Of a stretch of DNA of 64,000 bases, positions 1 through 13,576 are shown in pieces (the first letter of the stretch is position 1; the number at the start of each line of letters is the position of its first letter). The notes under the pieces are model-generated. The model was not told the origin of the DNA. It was given only the letters and a program-made list of their open reading frames with translations, and ran no database searches. The stretch lies in assembly GCA_030248135.1 (NCBI GenBank), contig JASANC010002777.1, forward strand, positions 1 to 64,000. The letters run 5' to 3'. This DNA is from Theristus sp. LFF4_11 (Eukaryota; Nematoda; Chromadorea; Monhysterida; Xyalidae). Position numbers and translations under genes: made by a program.

Positions 1-333
1 GGAAAATAAGTAACATAAATTTCAGAATAGGTTTTTCGTGTCTACAGCGTATGAAAAGTAGTCGGATAAAAATTTTTTCACGGCTCCAAGCACAACTTTG
101 GGTGTTCGTTTCGTGTGCACGGAACCAAGTTTGTGGCTTATACTGTGCTCGCTGGAGGCAGCGAGCAATTTTGAAAAAAGCGCGCTGGGGTATAACGGCT
201 CATATTATGCGTGATGCGCTCTCCGCTCGCTGCGCTCGCTCGCGCATCCGCATGATTTGTTGGATGGGTAAAATTTGGGTTTTTAGTTAAAAGCCAATCT
301 AAAAAAATAAAAAGCATTCCCCTCCATGTCTAT

Positions 334-797
334 AGTTGTTCCAGAGCCGAGGGGTTGGGGGGGGGGCCGATATAGATAGCTGGAGCAAATTTTCTAGATA
401 GATAGATAGCTGGAAAATTTTGGGGGGGGCCGCGGGGGGGCCATGTGACTTTGGGGGGGGGCTGGTCAAAATTTTGAAATTTGATAGATAGATAGCTAAA
501 ACGCTAAAAAGCTATAAAAACAGCAAAATAATGCTAAAAATACACTAAAAATCAAGTATAAACGCGTATTTTACCTAAAATTAGCAAAATTTTCAAGAAT
601 TACGAGCAAAAATGGTCAATTTTGGTCAAAAATTGACTCATTTTATGTCTTCGAAGACAAAAATTTTCACATAGATAGCTGGCTGAGAAATTTTTTTAGA
701 TAGATAATAGCTGAGCCGAAAAAACCTGTTTGATAGAGATAGATTCGAAAATTTTTTTGGGGGGGCCGGCCCCCCCCCCAGGCCCCCCCTAGAACAA
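334..797. repeat. GATA-tract interspersed repeat, copy 1
   Basis: A block of G-runs and GATAGATAG tracts begins near an ACAACTATG-type end and closes with the same short sequence. A clearly homologous copy lies in the opposite orientation at about 34830-35276, sharing the CTATCTATCTATC tracts, the C/G homopolymers and an internal AT-rich core. No coding potential is visible. It is a dispersed repeat, probably a non-autonomous DNA element. Confidence 0.7.
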
Positions 798-1082
798 CTA
801 TGTTCCCCTCCGATGCCATGAGGACGCTTTGGCGTAATGCATCATTATTAAAACAGCTGCATCTGCAGTTCCGGTGCTCCTCCTCCATAACACAGGAAAG
901 AAAAAATGCAAAAACTAAATTGATCATTTTCACCTTATCAAAAAGGCTTGGCTTAGGATTATAGGATTAGGTTTAGGATTAGGAACCTACAACGACTCAT
1001 TACCAACAACCTCAGATCAAAAATCAAAAAAATCACTTTTAAGAATGTATACAAATCATGATTTGGTCCTTGGTCGTTGATG

Positions 1083-1330
1083 GGTTGCCTTTCTTTTCTA
1101 AAAACCGACACGCTCGTTGTCGGACATTGCTAAAACGGACCTGATTCAAATCTTAATCCTAAAGCCTAATCCTAAGCCTAACATGATCCTAACTTAATCC
1201 TGACCTAAGCCAAGCCTTTTCAAGAAGGAAGATGTCAGAACAATTGCGTTTTGAACGAGTTTTTATTGAGGCCGGAGCGTGTGCACGCGCGCTAGTGGAT
1301 CATGAGCATGAGCATGCGGATGCGAGGTGC
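1083..1330 (+). repeat. Telomere-like minisatellite plus GC-rich module, left arm
   Basis: The segment holds irregular CCTAA/CCTAAGC units (complement TTAGG/GCTTAGG) followed by a conserved module containing GTGTGCACGCGCGC and GATCATGAGCATGAGCATG. Related copies occur at about 1496-1710 (same orientation) and 4700-4860, 5150-5250 and 5915-6092 (inverted). The outermost pair, 1083-1245 and 5918-6092, are inverted repeats of one another and bracket the STAR gene. The units resemble the nematode telomere repeat TTAGGC but are degenerate, so this is an interstitial repeat and not a telomere. Confidence 0.7.
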
Positions 1331-1495
1331 GCGTGCGTTTTAAAAAAGAAGCTCCAGCTCGTTGATGCTGCCGCCGCCGGTGAGGCCTTTTTCACTGAAA
1401 CATTACTTCGCATCAACAAAACAACATACCGTGCAATGCAGGGTTGGCACGTTTTATGATATTACGCTCCAGTTAACTCACGCTCCACATTGGAT

Positions 1496-1710
1496 GTTCT
1501 CGGACATTGCTAAAACGGACCTAAACCTAAAAACCAAACCAAAGCCTAATCTTAAGCAAAACCTGTTCTTAACCTAATCCTAACGTAAGTCAAGCCTTTT
1601 CAAGAAAGCAGGAATGAAAATAACTGTGTTTTGAACGAGTTTTTGTTGAGGGCGGAGCGTGTGCACGCGCGCCAGTGGATCATGAGCAATGAGCAATGCG
1701 GATGCGGGGC
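1496..1710 (+). repeat. Second copy of the telomere-like/GC-rich module
   Basis: It repeats the order seen at 1130-1320: a CGGACATTGCTAAAACGGAC segment, CCTAA-rich units, CAAGCCTTTTCAAGAA, then the GTGTGCACGCGCGC module with ATGAGCAATGAGCAATGCGG. It is a diverged direct duplicate. Confidence 0.65.
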
Positions 1711-2193
1711 AGGTGCGTATCATAATGAAGCGTTGCGGCAATGCAGCTCGCTAGCTACTGCATCAACAATCAACAGCTGCTTTAGTCCGCAGTCTGTGCC
1801 AGCACATATATTGTATGTAACACCATATGAAGAATCTCAATTCACGATGCATGCAATTGTAAATTCCTGCAAATCCTTGCTGCGTTGCAACGGTTGCTTA
1901 CTGCTTTGGTTTCCGCAACATCACAGTTTCGTGAACCTGGAAAGTGATTGGAACAAGAAATTTGCATGTTATTTATTATTTGAGTTTCAAGATTGTGGAC
2001 TTGCATTTGCACAGGAATTGATTATTGACCGCCACGCCAACCAAAATACTTGCATCATATCGTAATAAAAAACACTGAAATTAAAGATTGAAGGTACTAC
2101 TGCACGTGCGGCAGAGCATTAGCACAACAGGAGGAACACACGATCACAAAACCATTCAAAACGTTTAAAAAAAATGAGGAAAGACAAAACCGT

Positions 2194-2201
2194 ATAAAAG
2201 C
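2194..2201 (+). promoter_or_regulatory. TATA box candidate for the STAR gene
   Basis: TATAAAAG lies about 110 bp upstream of the first ATG at 2305. A pyrimidine-rich CTCACTCATTCTCACAG stretch, a plausible initiator, follows about 30 bp downstream. This is inferred from spacing only. Confidence 0.4.
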
Positions 2202-2304
2202 AAAAAACGTAAAGCCATTCGGTGTTTCTCACTCATTCTCACAGTTGTTCTTATTCACACCAGTGCTCTAAACCAAAACAGTGTTGAGAGACAGAGCAGC
2301 GCCA

Positions 2305-3985
2305 ATGGCAGTTAACAACAACAGCAGTCATTATGTTGCCCCCAATCCGGTTGCCACTGTTGCTGCTGCTGCACCGATGGCTGCTGGTCTTCCGATCATG
2401 AACGCACTTTCATCAATGGCACAGCCGCCTCACTACCTCAACGAACTCATGAACGACATGCGCACGTTACACCACATGCAGGTGAACACGGAACACAGCG
2501 GTACATGTCTGCAATCAATTGAATTGTCTGATAAATCACTGCTGCACGTAAATTTTTTTTGTAAAATCGAAAATAGCCTAGCCTGTATAGTCGCAGCGTG
2601 ACCCTAGCAGACCAGGAATAGCTTAAAATTTCAAACTTTCATTGTTTTTCGTCGGTTACCGTTCAGATGCAGTATCCGTCGGCGTTGCGCCAGACGGAGC
2701 AGCTGCTGTGCCGTGAGCTGAGCCACGCCTGGCTGGACGCGGTGCCGGCCGGTGCGCACGGTGATCAGGCGTCTGCTGGCAACTACGTCACGGTCGTCAC
2801 GGAGAACAGCGAACACGAGCAGGACACTGGCGTCGGCAGCAGTTGCGTAACGAACACAAACGCCACCGGGGCCACTGCACGCACGAACGACGCGAACGCG
2901 CGCGCCGCCGAACATCACTCCATGGTTGCACTTGTGTCTTGCTGTCACACTTTTGTTTGTTTTAGGTTCCTTTGTTATGCACTTCCCAGGAACTATTGCA
3001 GCTTGTAAAGCTGCGCTTCCTGGTGTTAGCAAACGTTGCAGTGTGTTTTTGTTGATCAGGGTGACACAGCCGAGGCGACGCCGCATCCGGTCACCATCGA
3101 CGCTCGCCTGCCAGTGCCGGAGCGCCCGGGCATCAACTTCATCGGGCGTATCGTTGGACCGCGCGGCATCACCGTCAAACAAATGGAGCAGCAGTTCGGC
3201 TGCAAGATTCTGGTGCGTGGCCGTGGCTCCGTGAAGGATCCCATGCGCGAACGTCGTCTGCAGGGCCGACCCGGCTGGGAGCATCTGCGTCAGCCGTTGC
3301 ACGTGCACATCACCGCCACGGACACGCACGCCAATCGGGCACAGCAACGTTTGGACAATGCTCTCCAGGTGTCCACTCAACTCGGCGTGTAAAAACCAGT
3401 TTCTCAGTGCTGGTTCTGCTTCAGTCCATCTGGATCACATATGTATAACTATGACATATTTTTTAAACGTGTCCCACTGAAATGACGTCATGTGCCGCAA
3501 AACATGCGCTTGTCGTTCACAGCAAGCCATACTTTCCGTTTAACCGATTTCTTCCCGTAAACAAATGGTGAATGTCGAATCAGTCATACGAAGCTGAAAT
3601 TTTAGTGCCTGTACTTTGACAAACGGGCGTTTTTTAAGCAAATGACGTCATTTTAGTCCGGACACGTTTGAATAAATCCACAATAGCTGATTGGTTGGTC
3701 CGCCTTCCCAGCAATGCCTGCACAGATTGCATGCATTAACTGCACGTGTGCAACCAACCAATCAGCTACTTGTATACATGTATTAACCACAGTAACTGTA
3801 GTAGTGAAATCCATTGTTAAACTCTGCAGACGTTACGCAAGTTGCTAACGGTGGAGGGCGACGACGAACTGAAGCACATCCAATTAATGGAGCTGGCCAT
3901 CATCAACGGCAACTACCGACCGACGCCACTCCGCTTCAACGTTCGCCAGCAGCAGCCACGCATGATGCAGTACCCGACTGTCTGA
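2305..3985 (+). CDS. STAR-family KH RNA-binding protein (quaking/ASD-2/GLD-1-like)
   Basis: This is a cytoplasmic/nuclear RNA-binding regulator of splicing or translation that binds single-stranded RNA through an extended KH domain. Exons are 2305-2481, 2667 to about 2930, 3060-3368 and 3830-3985; frame phase closes at 0 at the boundaries I could fix. Exon 1 and the start of exon 2 encode the QUA1 dimerisation segment (HYLNELMNDMRTL, then QTEQLLCREL). Exon 3 encodes the KH core (INFIGRIVGPRG, GCKILVRGRGSVKD, WEHLRQPLHVHITA). Exon 4 gives the QUA2-like tail (KHIQLMELAIINGNYRP) and the stop. The GTG upstream of 2305 is in frame, but the ATG is preferred. The 3' end of exon 2 is not settled, because a low-complexity T/N/A stretch precedes intron sequence. 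Intron 3 carries a MITE. Reading through at 3368 would add a short alternative tail ending at about 3392, so an isoform is possible. Confidence 0.88.
3460..3676 (+). mobile_element. MITE with TGACGTCA-containing terminal inverted repeats (copy 1)
   Basis: This element of about 215 bp has ends that are inverted repeats of AAACGTGTCC...AATGACGTCAT. It sits in the last intron of the STAR gene. A second, inverted copy is at about 30985-31195 and is alignable end to end by eye. There is no coding capacity. A further short palindrome (AGCTGATTGGTTGGT against its complement) follows at 3686-3768. Confidence 0.7.
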
Positions 3986-4329
3986 TGACACAAATGATAC
4001 TGGATTGATTTTTACATTCGCTTTTACTGATTTCTCGATCAACCAGTTTTGTGTGATCATCTTTTTACATGATCAATACGGTTTCTGTTTTGCACCGCTC
4101 TGTCTTGTGATCTTGTTTTGTTTCTGCGAAGATTGTTGTTTCCGTACTGGTGGTGGAGAGACAAGACACGAAATCTTTTTTCTTTGAAAATCAAGAATTG
4201 AAACGTTCCTGGCCTGCAACGTTGGCAACAGTTTTATGTATTGTATAGTTACTGTGTTCTCAGCCAACATCAGAAGCAGGGTTGTGTGGAAAGGCTAATT
4301 GCCCGTGCACGGGCAGGATTTTCGGCTGA

Positions 4330-4860
4330 GAGGGTCCACCCCCCCCCACCCCCATGATATTTTTTGGCTTAAATTTTGAAGGAAAAACGCTAACTTTTGC
4401 CGCAAAATCTTTGAAATTACAATGAAGATGGTCAAGTTATCATATATTCAGCTTATATTGTGGACTTTATAGACAAAAAATCACGATTTTCGAAAAAAAT
4501 TTTAGGGTGTGCAGAAAATTGGGGGGGGTTTCCGCCAGACAAAATTTCATGGGGGGTGTGGGGGGGGTATCGGCCAAATTTTCGAGGGGGGGTGCCCGGT
4601 TTTAGGGGGGGTGGCACGGTGCCCCACCAGGCCCCCACCCCCCCCCCACCCGACGGTCTCTGGTGCTCTGGGGGTGTACCCCCCCCCCACCCCCCCGCCC
4701 ACTGTACTGGTGGCATCGGCATGCTCGTGCTCATGATCCACTAGCGCGCGTGCACACGCTCCGGCCCCAATAAGAACTTATTCAAAATGCAATTGTTCTG
4801 AACTCTTCCTTCTTGAAAAGGCTTGGCTTAGGTTATGATCAGGTCAGGATAATGTTAAAA
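4330..4860. repeat. G/C homopolymer-rich repeat with inverted telomere-like module
   Basis: Long runs of C or G and a GCCCGTGCACGGGCAGGAT block (about 4302-4320, shared with 31243-31260) are followed by the inverted copy of the GATCATGAGCATG / GTGTGCACGCGCGC module and CTTGGCTTAGG units. Open frames here are artefacts of proline- and glycine-like homopolymers. Confidence 0.6.
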
Positions 4861-5915
4861 TATTTCAATTCAGTTAAGTCATTTCAACGCTAAAAATTGA
4901 CTCTAGAAGTCATCCAAATCAAAAAACATGGAGTACGTCGGTCAAAATGACCAAATAATGACATTTACCTAAGCACACAAAGAAGTTGGGAAGAAAATTT
5001 GGTTTGAACTTTAAAAAAATTATGCCATAAATCGAATTTTCAGAGCAAAGTAAAAGATTAAGTTTAAAAAAATTCAAAATTTTTTTTTAATAAATTTTTT
5101 TTTTTCAAAGCCCCTAACCCTAGCCTGGCGCTTCTTTTTTAAAACGCACGCGCACGTGGCATCGGCATGCTCATGCTCATGATCCACTAGCGCGCGTGCA
5201 CACACTCCGGCCGCAACAAAAACTTGTTCAAAACGCAATTGTTCAGACTCCAATCAGCTGATTCCACATTTTAGTGAGTTCGACTGTAGGGTTGTTAAAG
5301 GGAGTCCGAAGAACCACATATGATATGCAAGCGCCTCCCGAATGACTCCCGTATGGCGGAACTTTGCAGATTTTGTTTTGGTGACCTCAATTACCCCTTT
5401 TCCAAACCGTCACCCACCATGCCTCTTCTTGTGTTTTGACCTCCAAAACGTCACTAATTGTCCCCAGCTAAACTAATGCTAAAGTGAAGACAAACATACC
5501 GCCTTGAAATTCGATCAATTCTTCTGATGGTGTCGCGACGACACGACACGAAGCAGCAAGCAACCAGACAACGTAGCGCTTGCAAACGGAGCAGCGAGCA
5601 CAATCGGACGCTCTGCGAGGCGAATCGTCACCTTATCTGCATCGGAAATGGTAGGCCAAGCTTTGGGACGCTCAAAAACTTCATCGCAGATGTTGTCGTA
5701 GCCTAAAATCAGTCGGTAAAACGGCCCAAAATCGACTGCTAAAGGTTTTACGAGGTATAATCAAAGAAATTTTTTGTTGAACTTTCGAAAAATTTTGCCA
5801 AAATTGAGGTTTTCTGAGCATATTAGAGGAAAATGTTTCGAATTAAAAAAAAAATCGGCATTTTTGTTTTTTTTTAAATCACTTTTTAAAAAAAATTCCT
5901 TTTTGTTTAACAACC
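4861..5915. repeat. Repeat mosaic downstream of the STAR gene
   Basis: The part at 4861-5125 matches 31390-31680 (inverted) and 32525-32840, including the AAAGCCCCTAACCCTA end. A further GC-rich module copy lies at 5150-5250. The stretch 5250-5915 is flanked by GTTCAGAC on both sides and contains AGGGTTGTTAAA near its left end and TTTAACAACCCT at its right end, which suggests an inserted DNA element. No gene is visible. Confidence 0.5.
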
Positions 5916-5917
5916 CT

Positions 5918-6092
5918 AGTTCAGACATCTACCTTCTTGAAAAGGCTTGGCTTAGGTTAGGATTAGGTTAGGAATAGGTTTGGCTTAGGATTAGGCTTTA
6001 GGATTATGATTTGAATCAAGTCCGTTTTAGTAATGTCCGACAACGCGCGTGTTTACCTGAAGCGGATTTTAGAAAAGAAGGGCAGCCTAACC
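5918..6092 (-). repeat. Right inverted arm of the telomere-like repeat
   Basis: This is the reverse complement of 1083-1245: CTTCTTGAAAAGGCTTGGCT, TTAGG units, then GTCCGACAACG and the TTTTAGAAAAGAAGG end. Together with the left arm it encloses the whole STAR gene. Confidence 0.65.
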
Positions 6093-6276
6093 CCCTAGGG
6101 CCTAGAGTATCCCCCCCACGTCTTCGGTACTGTGGTCTACCGTCTATGGAGTTAAAACTCCCCACTTTTCAGTCACTACTCAAAAAACTCACTTTTATAA
6201 AACTGACCACTGGCACTGATTGATGGATAGTGTTTTTGTTATTTCAGCCCGTAAAACCTAAAAAACAAGGATTTCC

Positions 6277-9294
<3,018 letters not shown>

Positions 9295-10607
9295 TTTTGA
9301 ATTGGCGCATCAAAAGTGACTGAAACTGCAACTGCAACCGAATTGAGTTGCGGAACCAAAAGAACAGAAGTTGACAGAAAGCAGAACGTATTCATAGCAG
9401 TTGCACTCTGAATAACAATGTTGAATCACTATTTGCAAAAGGCAAACAACGTTTGCTTTGCGTAGATTTGCTCGATCACCCGCGTCGACCAGTGCTGACG
9501 TTCGACATCGAACTCGACGCACCGCCAAAACGATGACAGAGTACGCTGCGCTGGTGTTCATGTGCGATTGAGGCTTCGGAGTTCGTTACATTGCTGCTGT
9601 GAAACGACTGTCGCCAAAGCTGTTTTGCTTTTGTACTGTATTGCCAAACAGCACCGCTGTGCGACGGTGTGTCGTGCATGCAATGTGTGCCGCCTTGTGT
9701 TCGATGCTATGGACAAATTGAGTTTAGGCGTGGCGGCAGACGCACCACAACGTCGCACGGGTAGGCAACTTTCCATACAGCTATTTCTGCGTTAAAGAAT
9801 GTGATTTTGAAAGTGTGGGAACAGATCGAAATGTTGCCAACCAGCTAGTTCGAGCGTATAGATTATTTATTTATTGAATGATTGATCTCGTTCTCGTGCG
9901 TTCGCGAACTTGTGCTGTGCAGGACTTTTGTGAATGCTTGATCTGTGTTGGCTTTGCATGTTCTTTTTTACAGTTGTGTTCAATGTCGGTGGTTGTACTT
10001 TGTTTGCGATTGAAATTGTGGTCAAATCTGTGCTTTCATTTTTCAAGATTTTCCCGTTTCGTTTTCTTTTTGCTGTTTTGTTGTGCTATCAGTGCTATCG
10101 AAACTTGGTATCTTTGTTTTTAAAACTTATTGGCGTTCATAATATTTTACCGTCGATTCTTAGCGCATAGTTTTTCTCGATTTCCATGATAGCTTCAATG
10201 TGCACCAGTGATAGATTTTTTATCATTTTTTGCAATTTGTTTTGATGATATCAAATTTTGTGTTCACTTGTTAAATTGATTATCTGATTTCTTTGAAGTT
10301 TTTGCTCTTTGCATCAAGTGTCATAGACATTTCAGTGTCATGTTTCTAAAAGAAAGTTGTCAATATCATCGCAAACTCAATTTCGTTCAGATCTACTCCT
10401 TGCTTGTTTATGTGCTTGCAATGTTCGTTTTCGTTCAAAAATGAAGAATAAATTGGCTATCGCTTTTTGTTGTGGGAGGGAAATCGCTGAAAAACTGAAC
10501 CTGATTTCATCAGATCAATAGTTCTTCAGAAGACTACTTTGTGAAAAAGTCGATTCGTTGAAGTTCTTCTGCTTTTTATACTTTTTATAGAATCGTATTC
10601 TTAAAAA
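9295..10607. other. Intergenic region, no gene seen
   Basis: The sequence is T-rich with no exon-like conserved frame. It separates the DUF2045 gene from SPT3 and presumably holds the 3' UTR and the SPT3 promoter. A TTTTTATAG acceptor-like site at 10582-10590 lies just before the SPT3 start codon. Confidence 0.5.
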
Positions 10608-13207
10608 ATGACGCTGCTCGACAAGCATGCATTCGCTGTTGAAGTTCGTCAAATGATGTGAGTTATGTTCCAAAAATGCTTTTTGCTTTGAGTGGGCAAT
10701 CAGTCTGTGTATTTTTGCTGTTACCATTCATTTCCTTGACTTTCATATATATTTCGTGAATCTAACATTGCCACTGTGTGTTATTGCCTTTCATTTTCTA
10801 TTTTCATTCATCGCCAAGCCTTCTTTTCTGTTTTCCAATTCTACCCTTGTCATGCCCGTTTTTGCCTTTATTTCTCATGTTTTGCAGGTTTGCCGCCGGC
10901 GACGGCCGCCATCCGCGTCGTGAGTCCGCCGAGTTGCTGTGCGAGATTGTGTTTGAGCAGTTGATGGAGATTGTGCAGCGTGCTGAGCAGGTGTTGCTGA
11001 TGGCTGCAGAGACACGCGACCGTGGCGGCCTGGACATGCAGCATGTGCTCTTCGTCACGGTCAGGCGCAACCCGCAACTGTTGGTGGTTGGTTGGGCAAG
11101 TGATGGTTTTTCGTCCACTTTGAAAAGTGTTTTCGCTTGGATTGATATTCAAAGCCGCTGAAATTACGATTCCGTTGACCCAAGCCGAAAGCAGAGGCTT
11201 GTCCACCTGCGGAGGAGCGACGGCGTTTGTGCACGGGCCCGTCAGTGTGCACTCCTGCGTCACTCGAAACCACCTGAGTTTGGTGGCTTCGGGTTTCTCG
11301 AACCGATGCGTAGAGCGACAAACTGACATGTTGACTGGTGCAACAAACGCCATTGGGCATCGCATGACAACAGCCGATCTGCCGCTGATCTGCGTTTTGC
11401 AGCGGTTTGCGCGGTACGTGCGCACACGGGACACCATTCGCACGGCAGCCACTGCTGCGACCGTGGCAGCCGACTCGCAAACGGGCCAGGAGGATTCGAC
11501 ATTGAACTCATCGGTGGACGCTCAAGATGAGCATGAGGACACGGGCGAGGACGACACAGACACGCTCGTTGGGGCAGGTGCGAGGGGCGCACGTTCTCAC
11601 TTTCGAAAACAGTAAAATGTAAAGCAAATGCCTTCTGGTATTTGAGTCTGGCTTGCTGATTGGTTGTTTTGATCTTTGAACCAATCAGTGAGCTCAATGT
11701 AAAAGCACTCGATTGGCTGATTGCTGTTGATTTACAGTTCCACGCGACGAACATTGCAGTTGGGCAATTTCTGAGTCTAAACTTTAGTATCGTGGTATTG
11801 CCGCCAACCCATGCCAGATTTGGTATCATTTCGACCGCGCTTGCTTGCAAAGACGTATTTGCTGTATTTTTCTCCTAAGACAAACACCACAACGTTGCAG
11901 TCTCCGATCAGCCGGATTCGAAACGAGTGAAACTGTTGAAGGATGCGTTGGCTGAATTCGATGTCACCGGCGAGTTGACGGCGTTGGTCAACGGCGATCT
12001 GAAAGATGCAATCAAGGAGAAACGTGCGTCAATGGTGCATTACACACTTTGCAATCGAACTAGCAAAGTTTTGTGTGCTTTGGCTGGCTGGTTGTCCCTT
12101 TTTCAAAATGGGTCGATCGTAAAACGTGACCTACGCCATGGACCTAACCCAGCTGCAAAATTTTGGTGATCTGGATCTGGAAATTTGTAGGTGTATTCGG
12201 TGCTACGTGCCCAAATGAGTCTCCATCTCCATGTCCGTCCCTGTGCAGGCCGCAAGCGTCAGAGTGCCTTTGCGGACAGCCTCAGCATTGAGCACTTCCA
12301 GCAGTTCACTGAGGCGCGCCGTGTGTCGTTCTGCCCGAAAACGACGGTCGCCACGCAGCAGACCAAGAAATTCTGGTGGGTAAGAGAACGAAACCGCGTC
12401 TGTGTGTGCATTGAGCATGCTGGTTGGTCGCGACAAACTGCTGCTACACTACAGCCAATCAGCGTGCCGTACCGTATATTCAAATGTTGCACTACTTTCC
12501 AGTGATTGGCTGTTTTCTGAACGCTCGATTCAACCGACCGCCAGCTGCATTGAGCTGTTGAACTTTTTGGCGCTCGAAATTGTGGCGACCATGATGGACG
12601 TGGCGTTGATTGTGCGCGAGGAGACCACGCACTGGCAGCCGCCGAGTGCTCGCGAGCAGTACGGCTTGAGTGCGTTGACCCGATTCGCTGCGAGAGCTGG
12701 GCTTTATTGTCCGGGGATAACTGTGGAGAACTTGCATGATTCTGATTTCCTAGTTGATTGGTTGTTTGATGCATGCATTCTGTGCATGAATTACTGTGGA
12801 GGCAGTTTGGTTTGCATAGAATCCATGCATCACGTGACCACCAACTAAGCAGCTAGTTGGATGTGTTATAAGAGTTAAGACTGTACGTCGGCAAACGCAT
12901 TGAGTCGCAGAACCTAAAAAGTTGATAGTAGGTGGTCTACCTGGTGTCCGTCGCACCGATCCAGGGTGGCACCACCGTATGCGTTTACCTGGCAAAATCT
13001 GCAAACAAACAGACTTTCCATGCACAGGATTGCGCATGAATGGCAGCTTTTGAGCTATGAATGCTTGCAGGCCGTCTGGAAGACGCCGGCAAATCTGCAG
13101 TGTTGCCGTGCCACATCAGAGAGGCCTGGCGTCGACTGCAATATCAACGACACACGTTTCCGCTGTCCAACGAACGTTGCTCGCAAATGAGCCTGTTGCT
13201 GATGTGA
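10608..13207 (+). CDS. SUPT3H: SPT3 / SUPT3H, histone-fold subunit of SAGA
   Basis: This is a nuclear co-activator subunit; SPT3 carries an intramolecular histone-fold pair and helps SAGA deliver TBP to promoters. Exons are 10608-10657, 10888-11083, 11403-11577, 11901-12023, 12249-12375, 12503-12669 and 13071-13207, and every splice phase closes. The first 50-nt exon encodes FAVEVRQMM and joins to FAAGDGRHPRRE, matching the start of the family's first histone fold; the fold continues through ELLCEIVFEQLMEI and HVLFVTVRRNPQLL. An acidic linker (EDTGEDDTD) follows. Exons 5 and 6 encode FTEARRVSFCPK and KKFCDWLFSER, and the second fold covers IELLNFLALEIVATMMDVAL. The last exon gives VLPCHIREAWRR and ends in MSLLLM. 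Three unrelated-looking antisense frames opposite exons 2-3 are shadows. Confidence 0.9.
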
Positions 13208-13576
13208 CCGAAGTGTTTTTACTTTCTGTTTGACAGTTTGCACGAACAAAAATGGGTGTAAAACAACATAAAGACACCGGTATGATTTGGAAGGAAGACA
13301 CACAAGACTAGTTGACCACACTTGCTTATCAAAACGTTTCAATCTCAGCTGCCTGCTGGAAGGTTAAAATTCACAAGTGGTCTTCAAGAGCGACATTTCA
13401 TATCACAGTTATCGAGGGCGTCTCGCTCGACTTGCCATCTGTGTCATCTGTTGCCTTTACTTTCCAATTATCTGTAGCCACCGAGACTTTTTGCACTAAA
13501 ATGGAAGATCGAGAATTGGCAATTTCTTGGCCTCATTAAAATTGACTCGTTTGCTTTGTTTAAAACCCTCTGATGC

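Noticed and set aside
2631..3380. A 249-codon antisense open frame opposite the STAR gene
   Set aside because: It runs through plus-strand KH exons and an intron, has no family signature and is the complement of GC-rich coding sequence.
4453..4744. Pro/Gly-rich open frames on both strands
   Set aside because: They are produced by C and G homopolymer runs in a repeat.
10868..11850. Overlapping antisense frames opposite SPT3
   Set aside because: They are shadows of SPT3 exons 2 and 3; the plus-strand frames carry the histone-fold signature and close in phase.
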